A DNA stretch of 64,000 bases from Apricaphanius iberus (GCA_028564705.1 JAPXFQ010001003.1:1741001-1805000); one strand, 5' to 3'; positions 11,401 to 23,696 are shown, counted from the stretch's first letter. Made by a program: numbers and translations. The notes: generated by a model from the sequence alone, not told the origin.

Positions 11401-14400
11401 CCGTTTTCCAGATCAAAACTCTCAAAGTTCTGATCTTTAGATCATTTGCCTCATGACATGGTTCTCCATCTTGCTGAAAAATACACAGATAATTACACAT
11501 TTGTGTGTGGATTGTTTAGATCCCAGTCTATTGATGTTCTTGGTCAGAATTGTAAGTAAGCCCGCTTACTTGTACAAGAAGCTAACTGCTTCACAGTTTG
11601 CTCCATTTGAAAATCATGGAAGTGCAAGTAGGTGTTAAATGTTGTTGAATTTGAGGCAAACCAGATGATGTATGTGGAAATTAGAGCTAAACATATTTCT
11701 CTGTTGCAATTATTTTTTTTCAGAAAAATTGTCCTGAAACTTTTAATATCTATTACTACATTAGAAAAAACAGAGTTTTCTAAGTACCGCGATTTTGACA
11801 GACTTTTAAAAATACAATCAGTCATGCCATGGAATTTTTTGGCTGTGTTCAAAATGAAAGCATCCAATGCTAATTTAGTATTACTTCTTGATTGGTTAAA
11901 GCATCCAATTTAAATATGTTTCCTAATTTTTACTCTGAATTTAGAGCTTTTGTAGAGTCAGCAGAAAGGTTTGTAGAGGTTGGAAATCTAAGTGGGAAAG
12001 GCCAAAGCTTCTCTCTAACTTGTCCTCACAATGCAATATAGTTGCCATACATTATATAGGTACTATAAAACGCAAGTCTCTGGGCACTCATAAATCACAA
12101 TCGAAGATGCCAATATCCCCCACACATGGGCGCTTTTAAAAATCAACCCTGCATTGTGAAACCAAAGGGTGGAGGAAGTGGAACTCTCCATTTTGCCACG
12201 TGACTGCAAACATGTTGACTGCTGGATCTATGGGGGAAAATTCCTTAGATAGGATCTTTTTGAAGTGAAGTAGGCGAAACGATGTCAAAAACCAATACCT
12301 CATGCTCTCTTCAAGAAAAAAAAATGATGAAGTGGGTTTTAATTCTAAAAACATTACAAAGTCTTTTCTCAGGCTTCAGGACTTAAGAGAACTGAGAGGC
12401 TAGCTATTACCGACAAATGGAGAATATGGAACAGTGGTATGCCTTAATAAGAGTGGCCACCCTACCAAAAGTACCCCAAGAGTAAATCAGTTCCTTTTCA
12501 ATGACACAAAAGTACCCAGAACACCACCAAAAGGCCTAACTTGTCCTATTTTAGTGGCAATTATTTAACAATAAAAAAGAGACAAAATATCCGTGGATAT
12601 ATCCCCCCCAAAAAATCCAGTCTCACATTTGTCAAAAAAAACAAAGAATCCCATCTTATTAACGCTCAAGGCTTTGATAAATATTCTTTGGACTGATTAG
12701 ATAAAAATCACCAGGGATAACAGACAGTCAGATAAAACCCCTAGAAAAAACATTAATGGTTATTGTGTTTATGTTGAGGCAGTGGGGAATGTTGTTGGGA
12801 GCTGCTGAAAGTAACTAAATAAAGTAACTTGTAATCTAACTTGCAATGTAATCTAAATGCAATGAATCGGAAAAGGGGTTCAATTTTCTTCTCTGCTTGT
12901 TACAAAAAATGGTGTGGAATTAGATAAAAAATGAAATATTGATTAAAAATGACCACAAAACGAAAATTTCAAGTGAAAAATAAAAAAATTCTGTAAAATG
13001 ATTGCAGAGTTTCCACATTTAAGTATCAGTTCATGGTATCGGTTAACTGTAACTGATACAGTACATAAGAATGGTATCGGCCCCGATACCTGATACCAGT
13101 ATTGGTATCGGTGCGTCCCTAATGTCCAGTTTTTGCTATTGGGTGATGAAGCGTTATAAACAAAAAGGAATGAGCCCCCCCATGTTTTGTTCCATTTTCT
13201 TGAACAGGCTGTGTGCTGAGAAATGTGCTGCAGTTCAGACCCGAGTTTCCCGCGCTGTCGTACTGATGTGACGTCAATCGATACATCTTGCACATTCTTG
13301 ACAGCTTTTAAACAGGAATAGGATGGTCCCAGATGGTGATGGAAAAAGACACCAGCAAGTATTTGGGCCCTAATTCCAGAACATGATCTGATCAGACTGC
13401 ATCTATAAGGATTCAGAGTAAAATGGAGGATTCCACTGATGTCACTGAAGTTATAAAGGATCCACACTTCAGCGAACCTTTTCTATTCCCTGGCAGTTTC
13501 CAGCTGCAGAAAAGAGTATAAACTTGCGTGTGCAGAACAGGACAAGGACATTCAAACCTTCGAAGGATAAGCTGAAGAAAGCTTTAAGATTATTTTTTTT
13601 TTTTTTCTTGTGCATCCAGCAATTCATCTTTTATGGCCAAAAACTGAGACTCGCTGCTTGCGGTCAAGCTCTGCAGAATCCTAAGCAGTTTCCAAATACT
13701 GCAGCCTGGGTGAAACCTCAGCTCCTACCAAGCCAAACAGCTAAATGTGCCATAACTTCACCACAGATGATTTGTTTAGATCCTTTCTAGTCCCCCTCAT
13801 TTTCCCTTTGAACCTGTTTTCTCTGGGCTTTCTTTCTAAAGGACATACCTAAGAATAATCTCAAAGTAAAGCAACCCGAATATTGTTTCAGTATTATTTC
13901 AGTGTGCTTTTGAAATGCTAAACCTACAGTTTCTTTGAAGAGTTACTGATTACATGGTTTAATGTTCTCTGTGTGTTTAAATGGTTGGATCCAAAGCACA
14001 TTATTTATTTTAATTTGTGAAGCTATACAAATTAATAGCGCTGGAAACTACGCATTGGTTCTGCTTTGTCTCTCTTTTCTTTCTATATCCCTCTCCCCTC
14101 ATGAGTGCTCTGGCAGTATGTCACCATAAAGTTATTATTATTTTTTTTTTTCAAGAGTTTGTGCACGCTCTTGTGCCAGTGACTGCAGTTATTTGCAGTG
14201 CCAGCCACTTGTTAGTGTCATTTCTCCATCCTGGCCCATGCTCCTTTTAAAATAAAATAAATTAAAACTTTATTATTAACAAATTATTGATCAGAATTAT
14301 TTGCAATAAGCCAAGACTTTTTCAGTCTTTGCTTTACAACACAAGTCCATCTCTGACTGACAGAAAAAAACAGGGTTAGGCTTAGTCAAAGTCTAGTTTC

Positions 14401-14962
14401 ACAACTTAATAAAAAGATGTGACCCTAAAGAAAAGTTGTTTCTGAAACTGATCCAATGTGGTTGAATTAAAGTTTTTAATCGTTTTACGTTAAATAAATA
14501 TATACAAAGTTATATTAAAATGAATAAATATGATAAATTAAAATTACCACCTAATGGTTATTCAGAACAATCTAAATACACTTTGAAATGTCACCCCCCC
14601 AAAAATGACCTTGGACAAGTTTTTATTGTTTTCCAGTGCTGAAATATCTTGTCAGGACCTCAGTTTTGAAACACAGGAAAAGTTCAGATTTTAATAAAAG
14701 AAATATAAAATGTGTTGAACATGTTACTGAGGACTCCGTTCACTCATGTGTAGTAACATACATTGAACATATTACTTTGGAACATATTACTGAGGAACTC
14801 ATACTCATTCTCTCTTTTTAATTCAGGTATATATTAACCAGCTTCTACACAAAGTACGACAGAGCGCATTTTGTGGTCAACACAGTGTCCTTGCTCACTG
14901 TGCTCATTCCCAAACTGCCTCAGCTGCACGGCGTTCGGATATTTGGGATTAACAAGTACTGA
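8281..14962 (+). CDS. ormdl3: ORMDL-family sphingolipid biosynthesis regulator (ORMDL3-like), join of three exons
   Basis: Spliced CDS: 8281-8454, 8680-8831, 14827-14962, giving 462 nt = 153 codons plus stop, exactly the family length. ORMDL proteins are small ER-membrane proteins that bind the serine palmitoyltransferase complex and inhibit it when ceramide is high. Seen in the sequence: the invariant N-terminal block [20 protein letters not shown], including Asn13 (the residue tied to ceramide sensing in the human proteins), hydrophobic segments at about residues 24-42, 44-62, 100-116 and 122-138, the polar block [20 protein letters not shown], Pro137, and the invariant C-terminus [10 protein letters not shown]. 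The start has a good context (CAAC before ATG) 14 bases after the splice acceptor. Introns are phase 0 and phase 2 with GT-AG borders. The paralogue call ORMDL3 rests on THR5 and the VSVPVV stretch and is less certain than the family call. Unusual: Cys59 where human paralogues mostly carry Gly, and LLLH in the next positions. Confidence 0.95.
8455..8679 (+). other. ORMDL intron 2
   Basis: A short 225-bp intron with donor GTGAGT and acceptor TTTGTTGCAG. No repeat or gene is seen in it. Confidence 0.9.
8680..8831 (+). CDS. ormdl3: ORMDL coding exon 2 of 3 (residues 59-109)
   Basis: A 152-nt exon after acceptor TTGTTGCAG, starting with TGC (Cys59) and ending CCTATTGTCCT before donor GTAAGT at 8832. 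It splits the codon of Leu109 after two bases (phase 2). It encodes the cytosolic/luminal polar block [20 protein letters not shown] and the start of the third hydrophobic segment. Confidence 0.95.
9407..9414. repeat. Target-site duplication, left (GTTCAGAT)
   Basis: Identical to 10530-10537; marks the left border of the hAT-type element. Confidence 0.88.
9415..10529. mobile_element. hAT-type non-autonomous transposon with 8-bp target duplication
   Basis: The ends TAAAGGGTGACA and (reverse complement of the right end) TAGAGGGTGACA are flanked by the exact 8-bp repeat GTTCAGAT at 9407-9414 and 10530-10537, the duplication length of hAT elements. The subterminal parts are loaded with CCCGTCCCG-like motifs, including a matching block at about 9537-9559 and 10461-10483 (direct orientation), a layout typical of transposase-binding regions. 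No transposase frame is present; 484 bp of the interior is a second element (9746-10229). Inserted in ORMDL intron 3. Confidence 0.88.
9746..10229. mobile_element. Harbinger-type MITE nested in the hAT element
   Basis: A 484-bp element with inverted ends of more than 40 bp beginning TGCTGCGTTC, differing at only a few bases between arms, and flanked on both sides by TAA (9743-9745 and 10230-10232). A 3-bp TWA duplication is the mark of PIF/Harbinger elements; the assignment rests on that and not on a transposase. No coding capacity is seen. It must be younger than the hAT element that contains it. Confidence 0.78.
10530..10537. repeat. Target-site duplication, right (GTTCAGAT)
   Basis: Identical to 9407-9414; marks the right border of the hAT-type element. 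Confidence 0.88.
13022..13121 (-). mobile_element. hAT-like terminal fragment (TAGGGACGCACCGATACC end)
   Basis: Read on the - strand, the sequence begins TAGGGACGCACCGATACC at 13121 and continues with repeated GGTATC/CGATACC motifs, the terminal style of a widespread fish hAT group. The partner end was not found, so this is a truncated or decayed copy. Confidence 0.5.
14827..14962 (+). CDS. ormdl3: ORMDL coding exon 3 of 3 (residues 109-153)
   Basis: Starts with the single base that completes Leu109 after acceptor ATTCAG, encodes TSFYTKYD and the invariant C-terminal [10 protein letters not shown], and stops with TGA at 14960-14962. Confidence 0.95.
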
Positions 14963-16230
14963 CGGCATGGAAGAAGAAGAGGTGGAGGTTTACAGTCCCC
15001 CTGGATCGCTGAGAGCGCACAGTGTAATGGGTCTCCGATGAGGACCTTTATTCTACAAAAGAACTCCATTAAGGAAGCCTGCAGAGGATACTGCCATGGT
15101 ACCCAATCAGCAAGACTCTGAGGAGAGAGCTCAAGAGTATCCTGTCATGTTGCAACAAACTGGTTTATACTCAAGGTTTACAGATACTTTAAATCTTATT
15201 TAAAGATTAGGTTTCTGACCTTTCTGAGGACGATGTACAAAAAAGTATCTGCCATCACACTCATATGGCACAAGGCAGTTTTTAAGTTAATTTTTGTGTA
15301 ATGATACACTACTGTATTTATTCAGCCTCATTCCAGTCTGGAACTTTGTCTCTCTTGAGGTTTGCGGCTTCAGTGGGGAGAAACAATGCCACGCTGACAT
15401 GGTGAGGGACTGCTGAACTGCTGCAGAGGCTAGACACAAGAAACCACCAAGTTTTATATTTGGCTCCTCTCTCCTCTGCTGAGCTCAGGGTCAACACCAG
15501 GAAGTTGAGCAGCTCTTATTTTTATCTGGCCGTTTCCATATTTGGAAAACTCTTGTCTTGGTTTGTCCTGTATGCAAAGTCCACTGGCACAGAAGGAATG
15601 AGAAGACTTGAACAGACTTGCAGGTCCACAATCTCAGTTAAGAGATAAGATTTATGTTCCTAAAATGCATATAAGGGTACATATGGTTATTACACCACCT
15701 AGGTACTTAGGATCTGTTGCTTCAGCTGGTTCCTGTTGGCACATCAGACTTCTGGGCTCGTTTGCAGCTGAATGTAATCTAATTATAAACTGCCAAACAT
15801 TATTCAAGATGTTTTGGATATTTCAGTGATGCATAGATTGAAATTCCCCTGAATTATTCGTCTGTTTTTATTATTTCAGAACTGCCCAATTAGTTTTTTG
15901 ACATCGCAAGTGACAATTTAGAGGAATTTGAACAGAAGGGATTCATTGTACTGGAAAGATACATTTTTACTTCTTCACATTTATTTTGCACTTCATGGGA
16001 AGATGTAAAAAGCTACAACTATAAATATTTCATATTTTATTGTATGATAATGTCAGAGACCAAATGTAAAATTTCCATGCTTTATATTAAAACATATCAT
16101 GTTAAGTCATGTGTCTAACACAGACGCCACAATTATTGCCACTCTTAAGAAAGTCAAAATAACAATTAAAGACATTTTTACGAGAACATTGAAAGTATTC
16201 TATCCTACAAATAAACTATCCAAACCAGGG
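14963..16230 (+). other. ORMDL 3' UTR (end approximate)
   Basis: No further coding follows the TGA. Candidate polyadenylation signals are ATTAAA near 16085-16091 and AATAAA at 16210-16215. The short frames inside (15460-15829, 16099-16302) do not resemble proteins. Confidence 0.5.
16210..16215 (+). terminator. Candidate polyadenylation signal AATAAA
   Basis: First canonical hexamer near the expected end of the ORMDL 3' UTR; an ATTAAA about 125 bases upstream is an alternative. Only transcript data could tell which one is used. Confidence 0.3.
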
Positions 16231-18100
16231 GAAAAACAAAATTGTCCTCATTGTGTTTGCTTAAAAAAACCTTTGTTGGTATTTTTCCTCTTCTGCTCAT
16301 AAGGCATTTTTTGTGTGTATTTTTAATGTCACCCTTTGACTGAGACTAATATTATTGCTGCCAGTGGACCAGTCTTCCCCTTATTGACTTTTGTGATCTG
16401 TCATAGATGACAAAATGTATGTCGTTCACACCAAAAGCATCAAGACGCGCTGCAATCCCCTAGTTGGACGCTTCAATGTTTGCACCACAGCGTGTTATAT
16501 ATATACAACTAGTGGGAGGACCATGGCCGGGATTGCTCTGTAGCACTTTGCTGGCCTCCTTCTCCTGGGACCCCTCCAACGGGGGATCAGGGTGCTAGAG
16601 ACCCAGCCGAGCGGCAGCGGATTGATCCACTCCCCGGCCGCTCGCTGCGTTGGAGAACCTGGCTGCCCGCCAAGTTCGAGGAGCCGTCGTCCTGCGTAGG
16701 TCCAAGCTTCGCTCGCCAAGACACCAACTACTATGCTGAGTGGTTTTCCATCTGTCTGCGGTCAGTAAAAACGTATAATATAGTTGAGCGGCACAGGACG
16801 TGCTGTGGTGAAGCCATTGTCAGGCCTGGGTTGTGTTTACTCATCCAGAGAGGCTGTCCGGGTGAGGAAGCTGTTCATGGCGCCCTTCTCGGCAGAGAGT
16901 GCAGGGCCTTTGCAGACACAACGGCTCTTTTAAGAGCCACCCACAAACCTTTTAAGAGCATTCCTGTCTAAATAGTTTAACCTCTTTAAAAACATTTTTT
17001 TTATTCCTGTCATTGTATAGAAAACAGCTGGTGTCATATAGTTGGGGGTGATTAGCCAAGGTTTTATCAGTATTTCCTCCATATAATGCTGATGCCTTGA
17101 CTCAATGTTACTCGAAACATTACTGACATGTCACCAGGCTCCTGATTGGTTGACGAGGCGCAAATTGAGGCTGAAGTTTGGAACTTTAAACTTCAGCGGC
17201 AGACGCAAAAACGCTGATCACGTGCAAATACACTGCAGAAAAAGGCGTGTGTATTTTCTGACAAAGGTGAACCACCTCATTTGCGCTAATATGATGTGCA
17301 AATCGGGCAGAAAAGCGTTTTCACGATGCAAATCTGCTTCTGATGTGATGCAGGGCTCCCTGGCGTGTTTCAGCACGCTTCTCCATTGCCTTCACATGTA
17401 AACCTGATGACCATGACGTTTCAAACATCTTCGGTGTGAATTCACCGACAGACTTTGCCTTAAAGTGTGCTGTAGAGCTATTTGTCAATCTGGGGACTGA
17501 GAGGAAGACGGCTTTTATTTCCTGTCTGGTCATCTATTCCTGTTAGTTTATATTTTTAATCATTAAAGACACAATATTGACACATTTTCAATTTCCTAGA
17601 GATGCTACCAGATTTTTCCTTTAAATGCTCTGGTATGTCAAACTTATTCTTATTATTGGTGCAGGTTGGGCTCCACTGGGACATTCTTGAACATTTATAC
17701 AATGTTTCGCTCAAAGAGTACAGAGTGTCAGATACAGAGTAGAATTTTAATTAGTGGAAGATTTTTTTTCGGGAGAAGTGGGAATGGGGATGGCCGTCCC
17801 TTGGAGAGGAATCACTTTGCAAGTAAATTAAGACGTCTGCTAAGAAATAGGTATGTGTGTCTGCAGATTTGCTGACAGAGAAATATAAACCAGGCTTCAG
17901 TCTTTGCCTCAGGTGTAGGAGTTCAAACACTTCTGTGTCTTGGGTCATGTGTGATGGTAGGCTTGAGCAGGCTATGTCGCAGCAAACCAAGAGATGGGTC
18001 GAAAAGTAATGCTCTTGATTCATCTATGTTCTGCCATGCCACTGTGGACATGAATAACATGACCAACAAAAAAAGTTCCTGGGTACTAATGGCTGAGCTT
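16231..18100. other. Intergenic, possible decayed inverted-repeat element
   Basis: A GC-rich island (about 16440-16730) is followed by mixed sequence to about 17450. The motif TTCACACC near 16436 has a mirror GGTGTGAA near 17435, so 16.43-17.45 kb might be an old DNA transposon, but the match beyond the first bases is weak and no target duplication is seen. No gene is recognised. Confidence 0.35.
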
Positions 18101-18109
18101 ACACAAATC

Positions 18110-18326
18110 TTTACATTTGTGTAACTTGTAAAAAAAAAAAAAAAAGGTGCCAGATACTCTATCCTTTTTAAAATTTTTATAGTCCGATTTAAATCTCCAG
18201 TTTGGTTCAATTCATTTAGGACCAGTACCCAATCATAATCCACAGAAGGTGGGACCTTGCCTTTTTTCTACTTTACATTTGTGTAACTAGTACAAAAAGG
18301 TACCACATACTCAATCCTTTTTTTTA
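18110..18326. repeat. Direct repeat of about 56 bp flanking a small repeat unit
   Basis: TTTACATTTGTGTAACT...GTACCACATACTCAATCC-like text occurs twice (about 18110-18167 and 18270-18326). Between the copies lies ATTTAGGACCAGT.CCCAATCATAATCC (18216-18262), shared with 20801-20852. Confidence 0.65.
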
Positions 18327-20409
18327 AATCCAATTTAGCTGAAAAATGACAAGTTGCGATTTGCTGCAAGGTACTGAACACTTATCATTATCAAGTTATA
18401 CCAAGGTTTTAAAAATATACGGTGTCAAAACTGCACTGCCCCACACCCCAACACCTAATTTTAACAGTTGAGAAAGAAAAAAATAGTTTTTCAATTAAAA
18501 CAAAAAAAGTAATAGTGTAATAACTAAAGAAGTATACCCACTTACATAGATCTCCTTTTATAAATGTTGTTTAAAATCAATGTTTAAAAGCAAACTATGT
18601 GAAAACAGTTATCATCCTGTGAGAAACCCATATTGACCAATGCCTCTCACCAGCTAATCATATTTTATGTATAAATAAATCTGTATATTTTTAAAAATAA
18701 AGTATTGATAATGATTAAGTAAAATTCTCCAACATCATAAAGAAACAAATGATAAATTGCAGTATAATTATTTAGTGTAAACAAGCAAAGTTGATCAACC
18801 AAAAGGAATAATCTGATTTGGATACAACTAATTAGTCTACATACAGCGTTGGGGACTTTGAAGATTATTATGTCTTGGATGATTGAGCATCTACACCAAC
18901 CTAAACACTGGGTGCTGAAACCTGGTATGCAAAAGCCACATGTTTCAATCGATGTGTTACAGGTGCATGTAACGGCTGTCACAGTTGACCAATGTTGGAA
19001 CCAGTCGGTACAGTGAAGGATGCAACAAGCTAAACTCACAGAAACCCAAAGTGTGCCTCCATCCCCCACCTCGATCAAGTGCCTGGAATGCTGGGTTATT
19101 CCTGTTGGAGGCATCATCTGTGTCTGGTGATCCATGCATGTCTGTGCTGGTGTCAGAGGATCAGGCAGCTGCCTGGTAACATCTTTGCTCAACCTGTGAG
19201 GACACAACTTACAGTGCATTGTGAACATATTTATGCTTCTTGAAGTTTTTCACATTTTATCCAAATACAGCCACATAATTCAATGGTGGAGTTGCAGAGA
19301 TTGGAAAGAAGAAAACTATAATAAGAGGTGCCATAATCCATGTAGCTAACACATAAAATCTTGTCAGACAAGAACAATGGTTAAGTCTTTGATTTACATG
19401 AGAAGTGCTATACATGAGGAAATGTCAATGAACACACTGTTTAATCAGTTAAACTCGGTGGTGAGGCATTTTGTCTTTGGTGGGGGATTGGGGCCTTTTT
19501 CCTTACTGCAATTTAGGAATTAGAAGTGCAATTTGAAAGAAAATTGTCCCCACTCACACATACAGTAATGGGAAATTGGTGCTGATAAACCACAATAACA
19601 TGGTTTCATGTAGCAAGCTCTTCTGGACCTTGTGAGCATTTTTGTTGTTTACATTGCAAACAATTTAAAGCATAAGATTTCTGAAAATAATTGAGGTTGT
19701 TCAATGCAGCTTCATTGAGGGCTCCTGAGTTTTTAATTGTTAGAGAATGAGAACTTTGCACATTTTCATCATCTCATAGCAGAATTTGAGAGCAGTGGTC
19801 CCTAATATAAAATATCAAGGACATCAACAAAGATAATTGAATACAAAGAAGAGATGAGATTTATTCAGAAGTTCTTGTAAACGGATTGTTTAATACCTTA
19901 AGTTATGTTTCCTGGTTTTATTCTAAATTAATTTAAGCCCTTTATTTTAAAGTGTGTTAAATGTATTTAGCTGGAATGTGTAGCTTGTGCCTCTAGATCA
20001 ACCTTAATGGACTTTAACTTAATAAAAAAATCTTTGTTCAAACACTTGGCATTTTCTTGTTTTTCTTTTTTTTCACATGCTTTACTCTCAATAGTGTCCA
20101 CTGTGTGTCTATGTGTGCTCCTGTCTAGATTTCAGACTGAGGACCAATTTTTCAGTTTCGGGTTTTTAACCTATATAGTGAGGTCCTCAGTCCGCCTGGT
20201 CCTCAGTTTCGGACATTGTCACTGAGCTTTACTGGTTGGTTTTATAGGTATGGTGTGAATTAAGTTTTTAGGCTAAGGTTTAGGAATAGATCGGCATTAT
20301 TTAGGCCTGGGAAGTATGTCTGGATTAGGTATAATCTAGTCACTATAATGAATAAAGTCAATGAAGATCCTTACTACTACTAGCAAAACAAGAATGTGTG
20401 TGTGTCATT
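18327..20409. other. Intergenic with one Tc1 terminal fragment
   Basis: AT-rich sequence, no exons recognised. The 187-codon - strand frame at 18665-19228 has no recognisable domain and is very probably chance. The only identified feature is the Tc1-like end listed at 19210-19300. Confidence 0.45.
19210..19300. mobile_element. Tc1/mariner terminal inverted-repeat fragment
   Basis: TACAGTGCATTGTGAACATATT followed by CTTGAAGTTTTTCACATTTT resembles the end of a common fish Tc1 family whose canonical end starts CAGTGCCTTGC. No transposase follows, so this is a relic. Confidence 0.5.
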
Positions 20410-21217
20410 CAGTACTTTTACATGCACATCTTAATCAAGCTTTTTTGATCGGTTTAGGGCAAGTCCTTAGACAGCCCTTGGGGTTTGTCAGCTCTTGGGG
20501 TTGAGAGCTGAGACCCAGTTTACATTTCAGTCAGAAAAATTATTAAATGAAGTACGTTCGACTCTGCGACAATAGATGGTGACATATGCCCCTACATGTT
20601 AGCCTTATAGCGCTTAGCCTCAAGCAGCACAGATGCAGTAAACAGAGGTTGACAGGAGGAGAATATTGGAATTGTATCCATTAAAAGGTAAGGTCCTGCC
20701 TTCCTAGTCTCTGATTGGCTAGCCTGGTTGATTTATTACTAATCTTAACAGTTAACCAGTGCCTAAACCTAATGTGGTCCCCTTATATATTATTTTAACA
20801 TTTAGGACCAGTGCCCAATCATAATCCGCAGAAGGCGGGACCTTGCCTTTTAATGGGTACAACATCCACAGGTAGGAGTGAAGCAGACGGAGTAAAAGCA
20901 GGATATGCACATTTACAATGCATTGCCTCTTCAAACAATAATAAAAAAGCTGATAAATCTCTGGATGCCGTGGCAGATTCGTCACCATTTTATTATTGTT
21001 TTATTGTTAAGCCCCCAAATCTGCCGGGAATACAATCAAGAAGCACTTCCGAGGCGTTCCTAAATCCAAAGACAATATAAGCATGGTAAGATGACGTTTG
21101 TTGTGAATTGGCACAGACGTTTGGGCAGATTAAACCTTATTACAAGTGTCATTTAGACTTCCCCAGGCCCCTCCCTTCTACAGATACAGCTGATTAAGAC
21201 TGGATGTAGAAATACTG
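20410..21217. mobile_element. MITE family member, copy 2, carrying a nested insertion
   Basis: The ends CAGTAC..TTACATGCA (20410) and, reversed, CAGTAT..CTACATCCA (to 21217) form degenerate inverted repeats. The interior 20430-20660 matches the right half of the element at 2508-2884 in reverse orientation, including CAAGTCCTTAG, GAGCTGAG.CCCAGTTTACAT and GCAGTAAACAG, and the match resumes after 20872 (GGAGTGAAGCAGAC), showing that about 20661-20867 was inserted later. No coding is seen. Confidence 0.7.
20661..20867. mobile_element. Small inverted-repeat element nested in the MITE
   Basis: The arms CCATTAAAAGG.AAGGTCC.GCCTTC (from 20678) and GAAGGCGGGACCTTGCCTTTTAATGG are nearly perfect inverted copies. 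It interrupts the host MITE between ACAGGAGG (20652-20659) and ACAGGTAGG (20868-20876), a plausible, slightly mutated target duplication of 8-9 bp. The same inner sequence appears at 18216-18262. Confidence 0.65.
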
Positions 21218-23695
21218 CTGAACTGGTGAAACTGGCTCCGAACTTCTCAGGGTGAGTGAAAAAACATAAAAAATGTCAAAAAATAAGGTCCAGGTTGAAA
21301 CAAAAACACAGAATTTCCCTTTAATATTGTTATTGTGAAGTTTTGACTCATGCATTCTGTTTTGATGAAAAATGTTATAACTATTTTCAATATAAAAATA
21401 TTAGGTTTGAACTGAGTGTTTCTCAGCTTCAGCAGCATTTGCACATCACTTTTTTAACCAGACTTGTAAAATGTCAAAGCCATCTATGAATGCCTGACCA
21501 ATTATACAGTTCTTTTGTCAGAATTGTTACTTCTGTTTATTTCACTGTGATGTTTGGGGTTGTTGAAAACTTGTTTAAGCTAGTGACAATGCCAAATTTA
21601 CGTCTGGGCTGTTGAGTTTTTAAGGATTTAATATTTTAGGGTGTGTGATTAATACTTAATTAGGTCTTAGATTTGTTAAACAGCTTGAACATCATAGAGC
21701 TAAACCGAGTGTTAAGATAAGGTGAAATAAAGTTTACCTGCTCTCTTTAGCACACTCACTAAACCCCTAACATAGCGTTTTGACCTTTGTCCAGTCTTGT
21801 TCAGGTGTTAATTTGAATTTTACTTAGTTATGTCTCCCAGTGGTCTGCTTGTTCTGGCAGAATGTTCTGTACTTATAGTTCTGAGCCAAATTAAGAATGA
21901 GAAATTAGCCTAATAAAACTAAGAAATATGTGTTATTTTTGAATTGATTTCTCCACAGTGTAAGATTTGCCTGTGTTGACCATTGATTCTTCTGATTATT
22001 TCTTTTACGACAGTGGTAAAGAATATTGTCCGCACTCTTTGTCAACTCTGCAAGGATGCATCCAATCAAAAATTAATTAATGGTCTTTATTTCCGTCATG
22101 TAAACGGATACATGTACTGTACAGTGGTCCTTCTGTTAGAGAACACCAAGGACTTTTAAAACATTCATTTAGTGAAAGTAACAAGGGTGTATTAAAGAGC
22201 ATTTATTGTGACTTTGGTTAACTGCTCTGAAAACCAAGATTCTATATCCTCATAAGACCTTTAATAGTTTTAAAATGTTCTTCCAGGTCACATCCTCTCT
22301 TTAATGTATTTTGAAATATTTAAACTTAAAATTTCAGAAATTCTTCAAAAATTGGTGGAGTTTGCCTGACTGGTTTAATTTCTTGAACGCTTTCACAGTT
22401 TTTTCACTACTCAAATGCTTTGGCAGTATTTTACCTTACATTTACCCACAGGATGTTAAGTATGTTAAGTGTGATAGAAAAGATTCATGGCTCCGATTGT
22501 GTGAAATATTCAGAAACTTTTGAACTCCCCCCCCCCCCCAACAAAAAAATAGTTTGTTCATAGTTGTGGATAGTATAGTAAAGCAGGTCATATAGGACAA
22601 ATATATAAAAAACTTAAAATGCACTTTTCCACCTGAGGGCAGCAAAGGGCTGTCTATGACTCCTTTGAAGAAACATTAAGCCAAAACCAAAGGATTGTTG
22701 GAGTGTTTGCCGCTTGTAATAAGTCTTTTTATTTTTCTTCCTATAAACAGTGATGTAAATGCTCTAGAAGGCCTTTGAAAATTCTGAGATAGTGATAATT
22801 GATTCTTTAGTGAATTCATAAATAATCTACATTTAAAGGAGTCGCATGTAAAAGGAGGGTTTACTATTGTTTATTTTTTAAACAGGTACTTTTTTATTAG
22901 TGGTCATACCTTGCATACGTAATGTGTACTTTCTAACAAAAAGGTTTTGGGGTGTTGATTTGTAAAATGTTCTACAGTTTTTGCTTTATATTATAACGCA
23001 TAGATGTCAGATCAGATACACAAAGTTCTATATTGTGAAAAATAAAATCTAATAAAAATAGTACATAAAACATTACTGTTGTAGTGCTTGGGTTTTTACT
23101 TCCCCTATCCCCAATATCATGAAGTTGAGAATTAATGTTTACTTACTTTTTACTTACTTTTCTTGCTACTTTTTATAACTCCTTTCCTGTTTTGTTATAT
23201 TTGATTTTTGTCATTAGGAAATTCTAAGACTAATCTTCCTGAAAAACCAACGTACCTGTTGCTACCAATAAACTCTCCAGGCCCTTTGGAGTTGTGGTTG
23301 ATTTATAAAGTCTAGAAATAATGCATGCACCTATCCAATTTGACATGATTCCCCCCGTGTCTACCAGCTGTATGTATTAGGTTCTACAAATGAATCACCT
23401 CAACATTTCTATTTTACGTTGTTGTATAACATACATTCAATGAATAAAAAATGATCCAGCTTTTTGCTGAATATAAATCAGTTTAAATGAGCTCAGACTT
23501 GGGAGACATTTCAACAGCAATATAGAGTTTGTTCTATTTGCACAAATACCTTAATGAAGGACATATTTCATGCCATATGTTATACAAGAAAATTACTTTT
23601 CTTTTTTACATATTTTATCTCACATCCAGAAACCTTGGTGTGATGCAGAACTAACTGCTTCAGAAATCCACTTAAACCGTCCGTTAGATATTCTT
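21218..23695. other. Intergenic, nothing recognised
   Basis: AT-rich. A C-run occurs at 22526-22539. No conserved coding or repeat family was identified. Confidence 0.45.
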
Positions 23696-23696
23696 T

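Larger units (their letters stand above)
8832..14826 (+). other. ORMDL intron 3, transposon-laden (about 6.0 kb)
   Basis: Bounded by GTAAGT and a pyrimidine-rich tract ending TTCAG. Holds the nested hAT/Harbinger insertion (9415-10529) and one hAT-like terminal fragment (about 13022-13121). The rest, about 10.55-13.0 kb and 13.13-14.8 kb, shows no recognisable exon or repeat. The 174-codon - strand frame at 12943-13467 crosses the hAT end and is not a gene. Confidence 0.85.

Noticed and set aside
12943..13467. 174-codon - strand frame
   Set aside because: It crosses a hAT terminal fragment, lies inside an ORMDL intron, and shows no domain or codon bias.
16430..17450. About 1-kb DNA transposon with TTCACACC ends
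   Set aside because: Only the first few bases of the ends agree and no target duplication is visible; kept only as a note.
18665..19228. 187-codon - strand frame, the longest in the window
   Set aside because: Cys/His-rich by chance; no recognisable family, no splice context, overlapping frames on both strands, and a neighbouring Tc1 fragment.
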